A stretch of DNA of 64,000 nt. Source: UBA6168 sp965222975 (GTDB lineage Bacteria > Bacteroidota > Bacteroidia > Chitinophagales > Saprospiraceae). The notes under the pieces are model-generated. The model was not told the DNA's origin and did no database searches. It saw nothing but the letters and a program-made list of their open reading frames with translations. Every line of letters begins with the position of its first letter. Within the stretch, counting starts at the first letter, position 1. The position numbers were made by a program, and so were the translations under genes. Positions 63,339 to 64,000 of this stretch are shown here, piece by piece. The stretch is taken from assembly GCA_965222975.1 (NCBI GenBank), contig CBDCVJ010000064.1, positions 62,001 through 126,000 of the forward strand. Reading direction: 5' to 3'.

Positions 63339-64000
63339 ATGCAAATCGAAAAACCTAAATGGCTCAAACGCCTGGAAAAAGAAAGTTGGCAAGCGGAATT
63401 GATCGTGTCTGGTATTGCGATTTTTGGTTCTTTGCAATTGCCGGGTTTGATAGACAACCTGATGGAGTCTTGTTTGACCTTGTTCCCCGAACATGTTTAC
63501 TTTGGCTTATACATGTTTTTTATTTACCTATTAATGGCCATTAATGTTCTGATTATTTCATTAATCGCTCATTTTGTTGTCCGAGCTTTATGGATAGGAT
63601 TAATAGGCCTTAATTCTGTTTTTCCAAATGGAATCAACCCTGAACATAAAACCTATAGCCCTTATTTTATGGAAAAGCTAATAGCAGAATTTCCAAATGA
63701 TACGAACCAAATAACTAATTTGGATCATTTTTGTAGTGTGATTTTTGCGTTTTGCTCTTTTTTAGTTCTCAATTTCATCGCTTTTACGGTTGATATATTA
63801 ATTCTTTTATTTTTGTATTTATTTATTGTCGATTATTTACCCCCTGGAGCAGGAATTGTAATTATTAGTGTATTTATTTTTGTCGTCTCAGTGGTGTCCC
63901 TAATGATATTATTGATGAACAATAAAAGATTTAAAGGCAACAAAATTGTCAGGAAATATCAATATCCATTATATCGAACTATGACATTTGTGGTGTTCCA
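63339..64000 (+). CDS. Multi-pass membrane protein, 3' partial, unknown function
   Basis: An open frame from ATG 63339 to the window end gives 220 residues without a stop. A basic amphipathic start (MQIEKPKWLKRLEKESWQ) is followed by hydrophobic segments near 20-37, 50-85, 145-175 and 180-205. The loop after the second segment reads LNSVFPNGINPEHKTYSPYF. I do not recognise the family, and the C-terminus is outside the window. A good promoter lies 43 bases upstream. Confidence 0.75.
   Translation, partial: MQIEKPKWLKRLEKESWQAELIVSGIAIFGSLQLPGLIDNLMESCLTLFPEHVYFGLYMFFIYLLMAINVLIISLIAHFVVRALWIGLIGLNSVFPNGINPEHKTYSPYFMEKLIAEFPNDTNQITNLDHFCSVIFAFCSFLVLNFIAFTVDILILLFLYLFIVDYLPPGAGIVIISVFIFVVSVVSLMILLMNNKRFKGNKIVRKYQYPLYRTMTFVVF

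Overview
The window looks like a chromosomal piece of a Bacteroidota bacterium, probably of the Saprospiria/Chitinophagia side. Supporting signs: a PorP/SprF protein next to a giant protein with a gliding-motility type C-terminal domain, a second giant protein with SprB repeats and a type A T9SS sorting tail, BshB1 (bacillithiol synthesis), a TPR-type LytS kinase with a LytTR regulator, many starts without Shine-Dalgarno sequences, and several TAnnTTTG promoter boxes. No phage, CRISPR array or transposase gene was found.

Layout. 1-13.7 kb: one + strand catabolic cluster (HisD-family dehydrogenase, Na+ symporter, SMP-30 lactonase, SDR, two paralogous double SnoaL-like proteins, PrpE-like acyl-CoA synthetase, methyltransferase, sulfatase, MetE-like transferase) closed by a strong terminator. 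It reads as import, desulfation, oxidation and CoA activation of a small organic compound of unknown identity. 13.9-17.1 kb: an isoquinoline-1-oxidoreductase-like molybdenum hydroxylase on the - strand. Its large subunit is split by a frameshift and its operon is interrupted by a MITE-like repeat with three perfect hairpins. 17.3-22.5 kb: malic enzyme, tRNA-Glu, gapA, pgk. 22.5-25.8 kb: a secreted or anchored TPR-CHAT protein. 26.0-31.1 kb: a degenerate SDR, then a LytTR response regulator, a small double-glycine-leader peptide and a soluble TPR histidine kinase, followed by an apparently gene-free 950-base stretch. 31.1-35.5 kb: pbpC, a DUF2795 protein, a beta-solenoid-like protein, coaE. 35.8-44.1 kb: SprB-repeat adhesin, UDP-glucuronate decarboxylase, dTDP-glucose dehydratase, endonuclease. 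44.3-52.8 kb: HerA-like ATPase, then PorP/SprF and its type B T9SS partner. 53-64 kb: hisC, dapF, htrA, an acyl-CoA carboxylase beta subunit, two small membrane or secreted proteins, bshB1, mutS, a DUF2339 remnant and a partial membrane protein.

Most interesting: the 30.17-31.12 kb gap holds three tandem copies of a ~70-nt element. Each has a TAnnTTTG-type box, an invariant 19-nt leader segment, and a terminator hairpin whose stem differs between copies by compensatory base changes. They look like sibling small RNA genes. Two of the three are preceded by ACCGTT-type direct repeats spaced exactly 21 bp, the geometry of LytTR binding sites, and the neighbouring genes encode a LytTR regulator, a kinase and a GG-leader peptide. 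I infer a peptide/two-component/multi-sRNA circuit. A second novelty is a dispersed inverted-repeat element present twice (16.2 and 44.1 kb). All functional calls rest on reading the sequence; no search was run.
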